Of a DNA stretch of 15,479 nucleotides, positions 1 through 6,534 are shown piece by piece (the first letter of the stretch is position 1; each line of letters begins with the position of its first letter). This DNA is from UBA4923 sp964486135. Lineage in GTDB: Bacteria > Bacillota > Clostridia > Saccharofermentanales > DTU023. A program made the translations under genes and the position numbers. The stretch covers positions 1 to 15,479 of the forward strand of contig CAZAKT010000036.1 of the NCBI GenBank assembly GCA_964486135.1. The letters run 5' to 3'. Below the pieces are notes generated by a model. The model worked only from the letters and a program-made list of their open reading frames with translations, did no database searches and was not told the DNA's origin.

Positions 1-981
1 CAGCCATCGGCCCCTACGATTGCCTACCTTAGCTTCACCAGCGGTCAAGCCGATGCCCATCTTCAGTCCCTGCCGAATAAGGACGCCAATCAGCTGGCTC
101 AAGGCCTGTTTTCTTATTATCGCTGCGAATATGCGCAAGCCCTCTGTGCCCTTGACCAACTTTCGCCTAATGACGAGGATTATCTGGTTGGCAGGCTTTT
201 TTCGCTTTACGCCTCTATATGCCTGGGGGATTTTGAGCGCTATCACCGCATCCGGCCCCTTTTCAACGCTTCCCAGACCTGGGTACTGGGTTCGCCTGCC
301 TTGGTCCAAATTATGGAATGTTTTCAGGCCAATATTCACGTCAGCATTTCGATCCCTCATTATTTACCGGACTGGCTGAAAAAGGGGGATTTGTCCTCCT
401 TGCCGCCGACCATGCGGGATCTGTCCTGGTACACCTACATCAAATACCTGCAAATTATCAAGGATTACCGCTTGATGCTGGTGGCAGCGGAAGCCCGCTT
501 ATCAAGACACGGTCCGGGCTCCTATTCGCTGAGCGATATTTATGCATATATATACGCGGCCCTTGGACACCTCAAGCAGGATAACCTGGCCCTGGCCCGC
601 AAGCGCTTGATGACCATCATGCAGCTGGCGCTGCCGGACCGCTTCATCGGGCCCTTTGTCGAGACCCTGACCACCATGCAAGGCCTGACGGAACGCTGCC
701 TTCTGGAAGCCTTTCCCCAACAGTATGACCTGGTCATTGGCCATTGGAAAAAAATCTTCCCTCAATGGGTGAAAGCCCATAATGAACTGTCAGCCTATAT
801 CATCTCTGAAGTCCTCACCCTCCGGGAGCATCAGGTGGCCCACTATGCTGTGGATGGCCTGACCAACCTCCAGATCGCAAACAAGATGTATATCTCTCTT
901 TCAACAGTCAAAAAAGACCTCTCCTGCATCTATGACAAACTGGGCATCCACTGCCGCCGCCAATTGAAGGAACTCTTCTAA
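1..981 (+). CDS. LuxR-family transcriptional regulator, C-terminal part (5' end outside window)
   Basis: The frame is open from base 1 with no stop, so the gene begins left of the window; 326 residues are visible. The last ~57 residues (about 270-326) form a LuxR/GerE-type helix-turn-helix. The LTLRE opening, the GLTNLQIA helix and the STVKKDLSCIYDKLGI recognition region are all recognisable. The His usual after TVKx is Asp here. Residues 1-265 are alpha-helical, with alternating aromatic and Leu/Ala patterns like the TPR-like sensor or arm regions of MalT-type and large clostridial LuxR regulators. No receiver domain or ATPase P-loop lies in the visible part, though one could lie upstream. 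The gene sits 107 bp before an enzyme operon on the same strand and is its likely local regulator; that role is inferred from position. The family assignment is firm; the ligand is unknown. Confidence 0.88.
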   Translation, partial: QPSAPTIAYLSFTSGQADAHLQSLPNKDANQLAQGLFSYYRCEYAQALCALDQLSPNDEDYLVGRLFSLYASICLGDFERYHRIRPLFNASQTWVLGSPALVQIMECFQANIHVSISIPHYLPDWLKKGDLSSLPPTMRDLSWYTYIKYLQIIKDYRLMLVAAEARLSRHGPGSYSLSDIYAYIYAALGHLKQDNLALARKRLMTIMQLALPDRFIGPFVETLTTMQGLTERCLLEAFPQQYDLVIGHWKKIFPQWVKAHNELSAYIISEVLTLREHQVAHYAVDGLTNLQIANKMYISLSTVKKDLSCIYDKLGIHCRRQLKELF

Positions 982-990
982 TAATATAGC

Positions 991-1088
991 CATTTGCCCC
1001 CTCATTTGGCCTAACGCCTGCCAGCCAAGTCCACTTATAATTCAAGAGGCACGTATATTTATGCTGATGGCAAATGAGGTAGCTGGCA
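991..1088 (+). promoter_or_regulatory. Complementary segments that could mask the ribosome binding site of the membrane-protein gene
   Basis: CCTCATTTG at 1000-1008 is perfectly complementary to CAAATGAGG at 1071-1079, which contains the GAGG Shine-Dalgarno of the gene starting at 1089. CATTTGCC (991-998) can alternatively pair with GGCAAATG (1069-1076). TGCCAGC (1019-1025) is complementary to GCTGGCA (1082-1088), immediately before the ATG. The 1000/1071 and 1019/1082 pairings cross each other, so they would be alternatives or a pseudoknot. If transcription starts just after the TATAAT at 1036, the upstream arms would be absent from that transcript and the structure would form only on read-through from the LuxR gene. 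Confidence 0.35.
1006..1041 (+). promoter_or_regulatory. Candidate activator-dependent promoter of the ene-reductase operon
   Basis: A perfect TATAAT lies at 1036-1041, but no recognisable TTGACA-like box lies 16-18 bp upstream. Instead the -35 zone holds an inverted repeat, TTGGC (1006-1010) and GCCAA (1024-1028), with a 13-nt spacer. A good -10 without a -35, next to a dyad and just downstream of a LuxR-type gene, is what an activator-dependent promoter looks like. The dyad is short and the binding role is inferred. Confidence 0.4.
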
Positions 1089-2141
1089 ATGAATAATGGC
1101 GCAAACAAGCTGCGAACTGAGCTTCCTTATCTCAACAATCTTCCTATGGCCCTGCTGGTCGCTGCCATTAACCTGGCCCTGGCCTTTGTCTTCCAATATG
1201 GCCGCCTACTTGCCACGGAAGACCTCCTGATCGATGTGGCCATCTGTGGTCTGGTGACCGCCTTCACCAGTCTGGGCTATGCCCGCTGGGCGGTTGAGAA
1301 ACGGCGCAGGCAGGGGGCCCTGCCAAGACAGGTGCCCCTTAGCGCCTTTATGCAAAAACTTCCACGGGCCTACGTCCCCCTGTCGATCCTGACAGGCTTG
1401 GCCAGTTCGGCCCTGATGGCCCTTGTCAGCTTTGCCCTTCTGCGCTTTTATCCGGAAACAGCCTATACTTTCCCACGTTTCCTGGTCTGGAAGATTGGCT
1501 ATGCCACTTGGCTGGCGGCCAAGCTGATCGAATTTGGTATTTTCCGCTATGTGCAACCCGACTGTGAGAAACCGGAAGATCCAGTTCAGCAGGGCCAGCA
1601 AACAGTCAAGAATCCCCTGCCCAGAAGGGAGATGTTCACCCGGCTCTACGCCAGTGTCACCACCGATTTTGGTATGAATATGCTGATCGGCCTCGCCCTG
1701 GGCGGCACCCTGATTCAGGGGGATTTGGTAATACTCCTGGGGGTCAGTCAAGGGGGTGTCTGGATTACGGGCCTGGTACTTGGTCTCATCATCAGTATTT
1801 TGATGATCAGGCCTACCCTGGCCTCGGTCCGGCAAATCGCTTACGCGGGTAAACTTCCCCAGGCCACCAGTAAAAACCTATGGGCCCTCCTCCCCTTGTC
1901 CCCCTGGGGACTGACGGGGATTTTCCTCCTGCCTGTCATGGTGCTTTCTGCTGCATCCTTTTGGGCTGTCATGGTTTTCTTTGCTTTTGAGTCATTGAAT
2001 TTCTTCCAGTTTTTTATCATCCGCACCGCCTACACCAAGCTACTCAGCTACCTTGTGGAGGCCCTGGCCATCCAACGCTACCGTCAACTGTCCCTGTCCG
2101 AAAGACAGCCTCAAGGGGAAGAGGTGGAATCCCATGTATGA
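1089..2141 (+). CDS. Multi-pass membrane protein of unknown function, first gene of the ene-reductase operon
   Basis: A 350-residue protein with about eight hydrophobic segments, near residues 19-37, 46-64, 96-118, 131-151, 195-215, 222-241, 270-290 and 290-312. A polar loop of about 40 residues (155-190) divides it into two halves. A basic stretch at 70-80 after helix 2 suggests a cytoplasmic loop there. The C-terminal ~35 residues are charged and probably cytoplasmic. I recognise no transporter signature, catalytic motif or cofactor site. The ATG at 1089 follows a GAGGT box with about 8 nt spacing. Its stop overlaps the start of the reductase gene by 8 bp (ATGTATGA), so the two are probably translationally coupled. 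Co-transcription suggests substrate uptake, product export or a membrane platform for the enzymes; this is inference only. Confidence 0.85.
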   Translation: MNNGANKLRTELPYLNNLPMALLVAAINLALAFVFQYGRLLATEDLLIDVAICGLVTAFTSLGYARWAVEKRRRQGALPRQVPLSAFMQKLPRAYVPLSILTGLASSALMALVSFALLRFYPETAYTFPRFLVWKIGYATWLAAKLIEFGIFRYVQPDCEKPEDPVQQGQQTVKNPLPRREMFTRLYASVTTDFGMNMLIGLALGGTLIQGDLVILLGVSQGGVWITGLVLGLIISILMIRPTLASVRQIAYAGKLPQATSKNLWALLPLSPWGLTGIFLLPVMVLSAASFWAVMVFFAFESLNFFQFFIIRTAYTKLLSYLVEALAIQRYRQLSLSERQPQGEEVESHV

Positions 2142-4065
2142 GCTACTGAAAGAACCCATCACCCTGGGCCAATTGCGCTTGCCCAACCGCCTGGCAATGA
2201 GCCCCATGGGGGTTAATCTGGGCGCCCCCGATGGGGGTGTCACCGATGACCTGATTGCCTTCTATGAGGCCCGGGCCCGGGGTGGTGTCGGCCTTATCAT
2301 TACGGAAGTCACCCGGGTGGAAGGCGGCGCCGGGATCAGCGATCCCTGCCAGTTGGCTGCCTATCGGCCCAGGGATATCCCCGAACTTCAGCGGCTGGTC
2401 GATGCGGTCCACCGCTGGGACACCAGACTTTTTATCCAGCTGCAACACCCGGGACGGGCCGCGTCCGCCTGGGTAACGGGCACACAGCCGGTGGCGCCTT
2501 CGGCCTTGGCAAGCCCGCTGGGAGGTGACCTGCCTCGCGCCCTTTCCCTGGACGAATGCCGGGCCCTGGTGGACCGCTTTGTAATGGCGGCCCATATCGC
2601 CCAGATGGCCGGGGCAGATGGTGTGGAACTGCATGCTGCCCACGGTTATCTCATCAATCAGTTTCTCTCGCCCGCCATGAACCTGCGGGATGATGATTAT
2701 GGCGGCAGTTTTGAAAACCGCCTGCGCTTCCTCCTGGAAATCCTTGAGGGCATCCGGCAAAGCTGCGGCAGCAACTATCCTGTCTCGGTACGCATTAATG
2801 CGGAGGAAATGCTGCCTGGCGGCATCGACCGCAAGGAGGCCGCCCGCATCGCCCGGGCACTTGATAAGGCCGGTGCCAGCCTCATCAATGTCACTTGTTA
2901 TACAGAGGCCTGCATTGAACCTGGCAGCTATCCCCAGGGCTGGAAGAAAGCTATGGCCCGGGGGATTAAGGAAGCTGTGACCCTCCCGGTCTTATCCGTC
3001 AGCAACATCAAGGAACCGGGCCCTGCGGAAAGCCTGCTAAAAGAGGGTGTCTGTGACCTGATCGGTCTGGGCCGGGCACTTTTGGCAGATCCGGACTGGC
3101 CCCAAAAAACCTTTTCAGGCCGCGAAAACGAGATCCGCACCTGCATCGGCTGCCTTTCTTGCTTTGACGAAATCTGTAAACTCAGGCGGGTGCGCTGTGC
3201 CGTCAATCCTCTGACGGGACGGGAGAGGGAGTATGCCGAGCCCTTGGTGAACGGCGCAGGTCGCAGGGTAGTGGTGGTGGGAGCCGGACCCGCCGGTATC
3301 CAAGCCGCCCTGACCTTGAAGGAAAGAGGTTTCTCCCCCCTGCTCCTGGATGAAAACCCGTCTCCGGGGGGTTCGCTCAATATTGCGGACAAGGGGCATG
3401 GAAAGGAGAAAATCACCCGACTCATTCAAGGCTTGGAGAATCAATTGAAAAAGGCAGGCATTGACCCGCTTCTAGGCAGTCAGGTCACCCTTGAGGACCT
3501 GGAAGCCTTGATGCCTGAAGCTGTATTCTTGGCCTCTGGCGCGGAGCCGCTCGTGCCGCCCGTGCCAGGTGTTGAAGGCGCCCAGGTCGTCAGTGCGGAG
3601 AGCGTGCTCCTGGGCGAATCCAGCCCCCAGGGCCCTGTGGTCATTATTGGCTCGGGTATGACAGGGCTTGAAACAGCGGAGGTCCTGGCCTTAAGGGGCT
3701 GCCAGGTCACCCTGGTTGAGATGCTGGACAGCCTGGGCCGCGGCGTCTATCCAACCGTCATCAGTGACATTTTGGACCGGATCCTCCCCCTTGGTACCCA
3801 GGTGCTTCTGGGACACCGGCTGACAAAGATTGGGGAAAAAGAAGTGGAACTCCTGCGTCTGGCGGATGGAGAGCAGGTAAGTATTCCTATGGAATGGGTC
3901 GTCCTGGCTGTGGGGGTCACCCCCCGGCGGGAGCTGGCCCTGGCCTGCCAAGGCCACTTTGATCACCTGGAGTTGATTGGCGATGCGGCCCGACCCGGAC
4001 GCATCCTGGAAGCCATGCAGGACGCCCAGGCAAAAGCTTTTGTATTTGAAAGTCATTTGGACTGA
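2134..4065 (+). CDS. NADH:flavin oxidoreductase, FMN/FAD/4Fe-4S old yellow enzyme (2,4-dienoyl-CoA reductase / enoate reductase-like)
   Basis: The protein has 643 residues, against about 670 for FadH-type enzymes. I place the start at ATG 2134 because GAGGTGG (2121-2127) precedes it at good spacing and MYELLKEPITLGQLRLPNR is the usual N-terminus; the frame stays open upstream to 2053, but that part is unlike the family. Residues 1-350 are the FMN-binding TIM barrel, with H167/H170 and Y172 in the HAAHGYL active-site motif, followed by FLSP and the DDDYGGSFENR stretch. Cysteines 337, 340, 343 and 355 form the 4Fe-4S site. Residues 380-640 are the FAD/NAD(P) module, with GAGPAG (383-388) and GSGMTG (506-511). 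Such enzymes pass NAD(P)H electrons through FAD and the cluster to FMN, which reduces a C=C conjugated to a carbonyl. Known relatives act on dienoyl-CoA, cinnamate, bile-acid and steroid enones; the substrate here cannot be read. It probably needs anaerobic conditions. Confidence 0.93.
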   Translation: MYELLKEPITLGQLRLPNRLAMSPMGVNLGAPDGGVTDDLIAFYEARARGGVGLIITEVTRVEGGAGISDPCQLAAYRPRDIPELQRLVDAVHRWDTRLFIQLQHPGRAASAWVTGTQPVAPSALASPLGGDLPRALSLDECRALVDRFVMAAHIAQMAGADGVELHAAHGYLINQFLSPAMNLRDDDYGGSFENRLRFLLEILEGIRQSCGSNYPVSVRINAEEMLPGGIDRKEAARIARALDKAGASLINVTCYTEACIEPGSYPQGWKKAMARGIKEAVTLPVLSVSNIKEPGPAESLLKEGVCDLIGLGRALLADPDWPQKTFSGRENEIRTCIGCLSCFDEICKLRRVRCAVNPLTGREREYAEPLVNGAGRRVVVVGAGPAGIQAALTLKERGFSPLLLDENPSPGGSLNIADKGHGKEKITRLIQGLENQLKKAGIDPLLGSQVTLEDLEALMPEAVFLASGAEPLVPPVPGVEGAQVVSAESVLLGESSPQGPVVIIGSGMTGLETAEVLALRGCQVTLVEMLDSLGRGVYPTVISDILDRILPLGTQVLLGHRLTKIGEKEVELLRLADGEQVSIPMEWVVLAVGVTPRRELALACQGHFDHLELIGDAARPGRILEAMQDAQAKAFVFESHLD

Positions 4066-4079
4066 AAGGAGACAAGGTC

Positions 4080-4925
4080 ATGACAGCAAGTAATTTCATT
4101 CCCCTGGAAAAACTCAAGGGATTCATGAAAGATGGCGCCATGAACAATCAATACGGCATTCAATTTTTCGCCGTCGCCGATCCCGGGGCCGCAGCCCGGG
4201 CCCTGCCCCCCCCTCTTGAACTGATCGACCCGGACGCACCCGTCTTGTATGGCTACATCGTCAACATCCGGGAACCTACCTTCGCCCCTTGGTATATGGA
4301 AGGCGGCATTGGCCTGATGGCCCGTTATGGTCAGACCACAGGACTCCACTTCCTGGGCCTCCAGTTGAGTGGGCCGGGAGCCTTGATGGGTGCCTTCTCA
4401 GGCCGGGAAGGGTCCGGTCTTCCCAAAAAACTCTGCGAGCGCATCCTGGTGGAGCGTGAGGGGGATTGGGGCCATTGCTTGATCGAGCGAAAGGGCGTCC
4501 CCCTTGTGGAGGTCAGCCTGAAGATGGGCCAGTATAACGATCCCGGCTTCGCCCTGGAGCAGGAGGGCTGCAGCGCCGAGAATCCCATTATTACCGAGGG
4601 TGGCTGCCTGCTCTACAAATCTGAGATGGGAAACGGGGGCTTCATGAACATGCGACTCATGCATTATGACAGTCCCACCCGCTTCTATAGCTGGGAGCCG
4701 GCTGAGGCTCAAATAAGCCTTGCCTCCTCCAGAGACGACCCTTGGGGGGAGATCCCCCTCATCAAGGTACTGGGAGCCGGCTGGATGGTCAGCGACAATT
4801 TTGTCCGGGGGCTTTCTCCCTTGCTCCACTTATCCGATGAAGACGCTCAGCAAAGCATGCAGTACTTGTTTGCCGGGCGTTTTGATCAGTGCACCTTAAG
4901 CCAGGACCATCAACACTATGAGTAA
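4080..4925 (+). CDS. Acetoacetate decarboxylase-fold enzyme (possible enone isomerase, CLA-DC-like)
   Basis: A 281-residue protein of the acetoacetate decarboxylase superfamily. The Schiff-base lysine motif is present: GLPKKL gives K116 and K117, matching the adjacent Lys pair K115/K116 of the clostridial decarboxylase. Acidic residues E65 and E74 lie upstream, near where the family keeps its active-site glutamates. The ATG at 4080 has AAAGGAG just upstream, overlapping the reductase stop, and the gap to that gene is 14 bp. Despite the family name, acetone formation is unlikely because no acetoacetyl-CoA transferase gene is visible. In Lactobacillus plantarum a homologue, CLA-DC, sits beside a short-chain dehydrogenase and an enone reductase and moves a C=C bond relative to a keto group. 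The same partners are here, so isomerisation or beta-keto acid decarboxylation are both open. The fold is firm; the reaction is inferred. Confidence 0.88.
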   Translation: MTASNFIPLEKLKGFMKDGAMNNQYGIQFFAVADPGAAARALPPPLELIDPDAPVLYGYIVNIREPTFAPWYMEGGIGLMARYGQTTGLHFLGLQLSGPGALMGAFSGREGSGLPKKLCERILVEREGDWGHCLIERKGVPLVEVSLKMGQYNDPGFALEQEGCSAENPIITEGGCLLYKSEMGNGGFMNMRLMHYDSPTRFYSWEPAEAQISLASSRDDPWGEIPLIKVLGAGWMVSDNFVRGLSPLLHLSDEDAQQSMQYLFAGRFDQCTLSQDHQHYE

Positions 4926-4937
4926 AGAGGAGGATGG

Positions 4938-5795
4938 ATGATGAAGAATAAAGGTTACTATTTAGGGAAAAATGCCGCCGTCACGGGTGCGGCTTCCGGG
5001 ATCGGTTTGGCCCTCTGCGAGGAATTGCTGGACCAGGGTGCCGGCAAAGTAGTCCTGGCAGACTACAATGAAGCCAATCTGAAAATCCAAAGTGACCGGC
5101 TGGCAGCCCGTTATCCCGGTCAAGTCAAGGGTATCCTCTGCGATGTGACCAAGGAGGAAGAGGTCAAGGGGATGGTTGACCAGGCCCTTGCCTTTATGGA
5201 CGGCCGCCTTGACCTCCTGATCAACAACGCGGGACTGGGGCTTTCCGGTAGCTTCACCGAGACGGCAGCCAGCCATATTGACAAACCGGGATTCAAGCTG
5301 CGAGTGCAGACCAATGAGGACTGGGAAAGGGCTTTTGCCATCAACTTCTATGGCGCTCTCTATGGCAGCCGCGCCGCCATCGGGGTGATGACGCCTCAAG
5401 GGGGCGGTCAGGTGGTCAACATCATCTCTGGCATTGCCTGGTCTCCCATGGCTTATCAAACCATGTATGCGGCCACCAAGGCAGCACTCAATCTACTGAC
5501 CTTGACGCTCAGGTACGAGTACTGGGACGAAGGCATCAAGTTCAACTCAGCTACCCCGGGCACCACCATCACCGCCATCTGGGGGGAGGGCACCCCGCCT
5601 GAGGGTGCGCAAACCGCCCAGGAATCGGCGCTTAAGATCCTTAAAGGCACCGCAGAAAACCAGCGCCTGATCCTGGGGGATAAAGGCGATGAAGAGGGGT
5701 CAAGCAACTGCTTCAACGCCTCCATGGGGGAAGGCCTTGACGCCTATTTCCTCAACGTCGCCCGTATGCGCCGCCAAGGCAAGCTGGTTATCTAG
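4938..5795 (+). CDS. Short-chain dehydrogenase/reductase, classical type, probably NAD(H)-dependent
   Basis: A 285-residue Rossmann-fold oxidoreductase. Visible motifs are the cofactor loop TGAASGIG (16-23), D42 at the end of beta-2 (favouring NAD over NADP), D69, NNAG (96-99), and a complete catalytic tetrad N136, S164, Y177, K181. It is longer than the usual ~250 residues. An insertion of about 20 residues (105-125) lies between NNAG and N136, and a long C-terminal part (200-285) probably shapes the substrate pocket. Two adjacent ATGs (4938 and 4941) are possible; AGAGGAGG at 4926-4933 is better spaced for 4941, which would remove one Met. The gene follows the decarboxylase-fold gene by 12 bp and ends the operon before a strong hairpin. 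Likely role: reversible alcohol/ketone interconversion on the substrate shared with the ene-reductase. The exact alcohol is unknown. Confidence 0.92.
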   Translation: MMKNKGYYLGKNAAVTGAASGIGLALCEELLDQGAGKVVLADYNEANLKIQSDRLAARYPGQVKGILCDVTKEEEVKGMVDQALAFMDGRLDLLINNAGLGLSGSFTETAASHIDKPGFKLRVQTNEDWERAFAINFYGALYGSRAAIGVMTPQGGGQVVNIISGIAWSPMAYQTMYAATKAALNLLTLTLRYEYWDEGIKFNSATPGTTITAIWGEGTPPEGAQTAQESALKILKGTAENQRLILGDKGDEEGSSNCFNASMGEGLDAYFLNVARMRRQGKLVI

Positions 5796-5803
5796 TCTTT
5801 CAA

Positions 5804-5834
5804 AAGCCGAAAGGCTTGAAATTTTCGGCTCAAG
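5804..5834 (+). other. Small hairpin(s) after the dehydrogenase stop
   Basis: AAGCC-GAAA-GGCTT (5804-5817) is a 5-bp stem with a GNRA tetraloop. Two pairings compete with it: AGCCGAAA (5805-5812) with TTTCGGCT (5823-5830), and CTTGA (5815-5819) with TCAAG (5830-5834). No T-run follows directly. It may protect the mRNA 3' end or act with the next hairpin. Confidence 0.4.
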
Positions 5835-5843
5835 CTGGAAATC

Positions 5844-5895
5844 CGGCAGAAAAGAGGCAGAATAACCCTCTGCCACTTTTCTGCCGATCTTTCTT
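5844..5895 (+). terminator. Probable transcription terminator of the ene-reductase operon
   Basis: CGGCAGAAAAG (5844-5854) pairs perfectly with CTTTTCTGCCG (5876-5886). After one A/A mismatch, GGCAGA (5856-5861) pairs with TCTGCC (5869-5874), giving 17 pairs closing a 7-nt loop. The tail ATCTTTCTTC is T-rich but not a pure T-run, so termination may be imperfect. It sits between two same-strand operons, where a terminator is expected. Confidence 0.65.
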
Positions 5896-5981
5896 CAAAA
5901 GTCCTCCTGGCTATCCCCTGCCAGGTGAAATAATCGATCAGCCAGCTACGAATTCTCCACAACTTTCTCTGATTTGTGCAA

Positions 5982-6009
5982 TTGACAAATAGAAAGGATT
6001 GTCTAGAAT
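5982..6009 (+). promoter_or_regulatory. Sigma70-type promoter of the marR-ABC exporter operon
   Basis: A perfect TTGACA -35 box (5982-5987) and TAGAAT -10 box (6004-6009, 5 of 6 consensus bases) are separated by 16 bp. The expected transcription start near 6016 falls inside the inverted repeat that follows. The promoter is about 55 bp upstream of the MarR start codon. Confidence 0.8.
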
Positions 6010-6040
6010 GTTGAATATCCTACAGTCCGATATTCAACAT
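6008..6040 (+). promoter_or_regulatory. Inverted-repeat operator, probable MarR binding site (autoregulation)
   Basis: ATGTTGAATATC (6008-6019) and GATATTCAACAT (6029-6040) are perfect 12-bp reverse complements with a 9-nt spacer. The repeat overlaps the end of the -10 box and the expected transcription start, so a bound repressor would block RNA polymerase. Position and symmetry fit autorepression by the downstream MarR; binding itself is inferred. As RNA it could also fold into a 5'-UTR hairpin. Confidence 0.72.
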
Positions 6041-6065
6041 CAACAATTTTAAGGAGCCTATTCCT

Positions 6066-6500
6066 ATGGATGGACGGAGTCCGATTGGGTTTGAGATCCG
6101 GTCCCTCAACAATCTCATTATGCGAAATATTGAAAGGGTATTTGATGGAAGAGAGATGGATGGCATCACCGCAACAAACGGCTGGATCATCGGTTTTCTC
6201 GCCGCCAACCCCGATAGGGAAATCTATCAAAGAGACCTGGAGGCAGAATTCTCCATTACCCGGTCCACCGCATCCAAGGTCCTGATCCTTATGGAGAAAA
6301 AGGGCTTGATCGAACGAAAGAGTGTCCCCCACGACGCCAGACTCAAAAAGCTGACTCTGACAAAAAAGGCAGAGAAGATCAGCCGGAAGAGGATTGTCGA
6401 TTTCAAGGCCTTTGAACGCCTGCTAACAAAGGGCCTGACAGGGGAAGAGCTGGATTTCCTCCATAGCTGTATCCAAAAAATGAAAAATAATCTTGGCTGA
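6066..6500 (+). CDS. MarR-family transcriptional regulator
   Basis: A 144-residue protein, the normal size for a MarR dimer-forming repressor. The winged helix-turn-helix covers about residues 50-100. The recognition helix follows FSITRSTASKVLILMEKKGL, and the wing carries the family D-x-R signature in HDARLKKLTLT (90-99). Helices at both ends (8-27, 103-143) form the dimer interface. The ATG at 6066 is preceded by AAGGAG (6051-6056) at 9 nt. The gene is the first of an operon with two ABC exporter genes and has a strong palindrome over its promoter. It therefore most likely represses itself and the exporter until an inducer binds. No redox-sensing cysteine pair is seen (a single Cys, near residue 135), so a small-molecule ligand is more likely than oxidation sensing. 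Confidence 0.93.
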   Translation: MDGRSPIGFEIRSLNNLIMRNIERVFDGREMDGITATNGWIIGFLAANPDREIYQRDLEAEFSITRSTASKVLILMEKKGLIERKSVPHDARLKKLTLTKKAEKISRKRIVDFKAFERLLTKGLTGEELDFLHSCIQKMKNNLG

Positions 6501-6534
6501 AATTATTTATAGAGTTACTGAAAGGTAAAGACCC

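Noticed and set aside
1206..1835. A 209-codon minus-strand frame opposite the membrane-protein gene
   Set aside because: It is antisense to a well-formed membrane-protein frame with a good ribosome binding site. Its translation is Gln/Gly/Asp-rich low-quality sequence with no family resemblance.
2053..2133. Upstream in-frame extension of the ene-reductase (27 codons)
   Set aside because: It lies wholly inside the membrane-protein gene and is unlike the family N-terminus. The ATG at 2134 has a proper Shine-Dalgarno.
2143..2760. A 205-codon minus-strand frame inside the ene-reductase gene
   Set aside because: It lies opposite the conserved flavin barrel and is explained by codon bias of the sense gene. 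No motifs are seen.
4080..4925. Solventogenic acetone operon (adc with CoA transferase)
   Set aside because: No CoA-transferase or thiolase genes are visible, and the neighbours are redox enzymes for enones and alcohols.
2134..5795. Bile-acid inducible (bai) 7-dehydroxylation operon
   Set aside because: A BaiCD/BaiH-like reductase and a BaiA-like dehydrogenase family are present, but the BaiE dehydratase, BaiB ligase, BaiF transferase and BaiG transporter are absent, and an acetoacetate-decarboxylase-fold gene is not part of bai.
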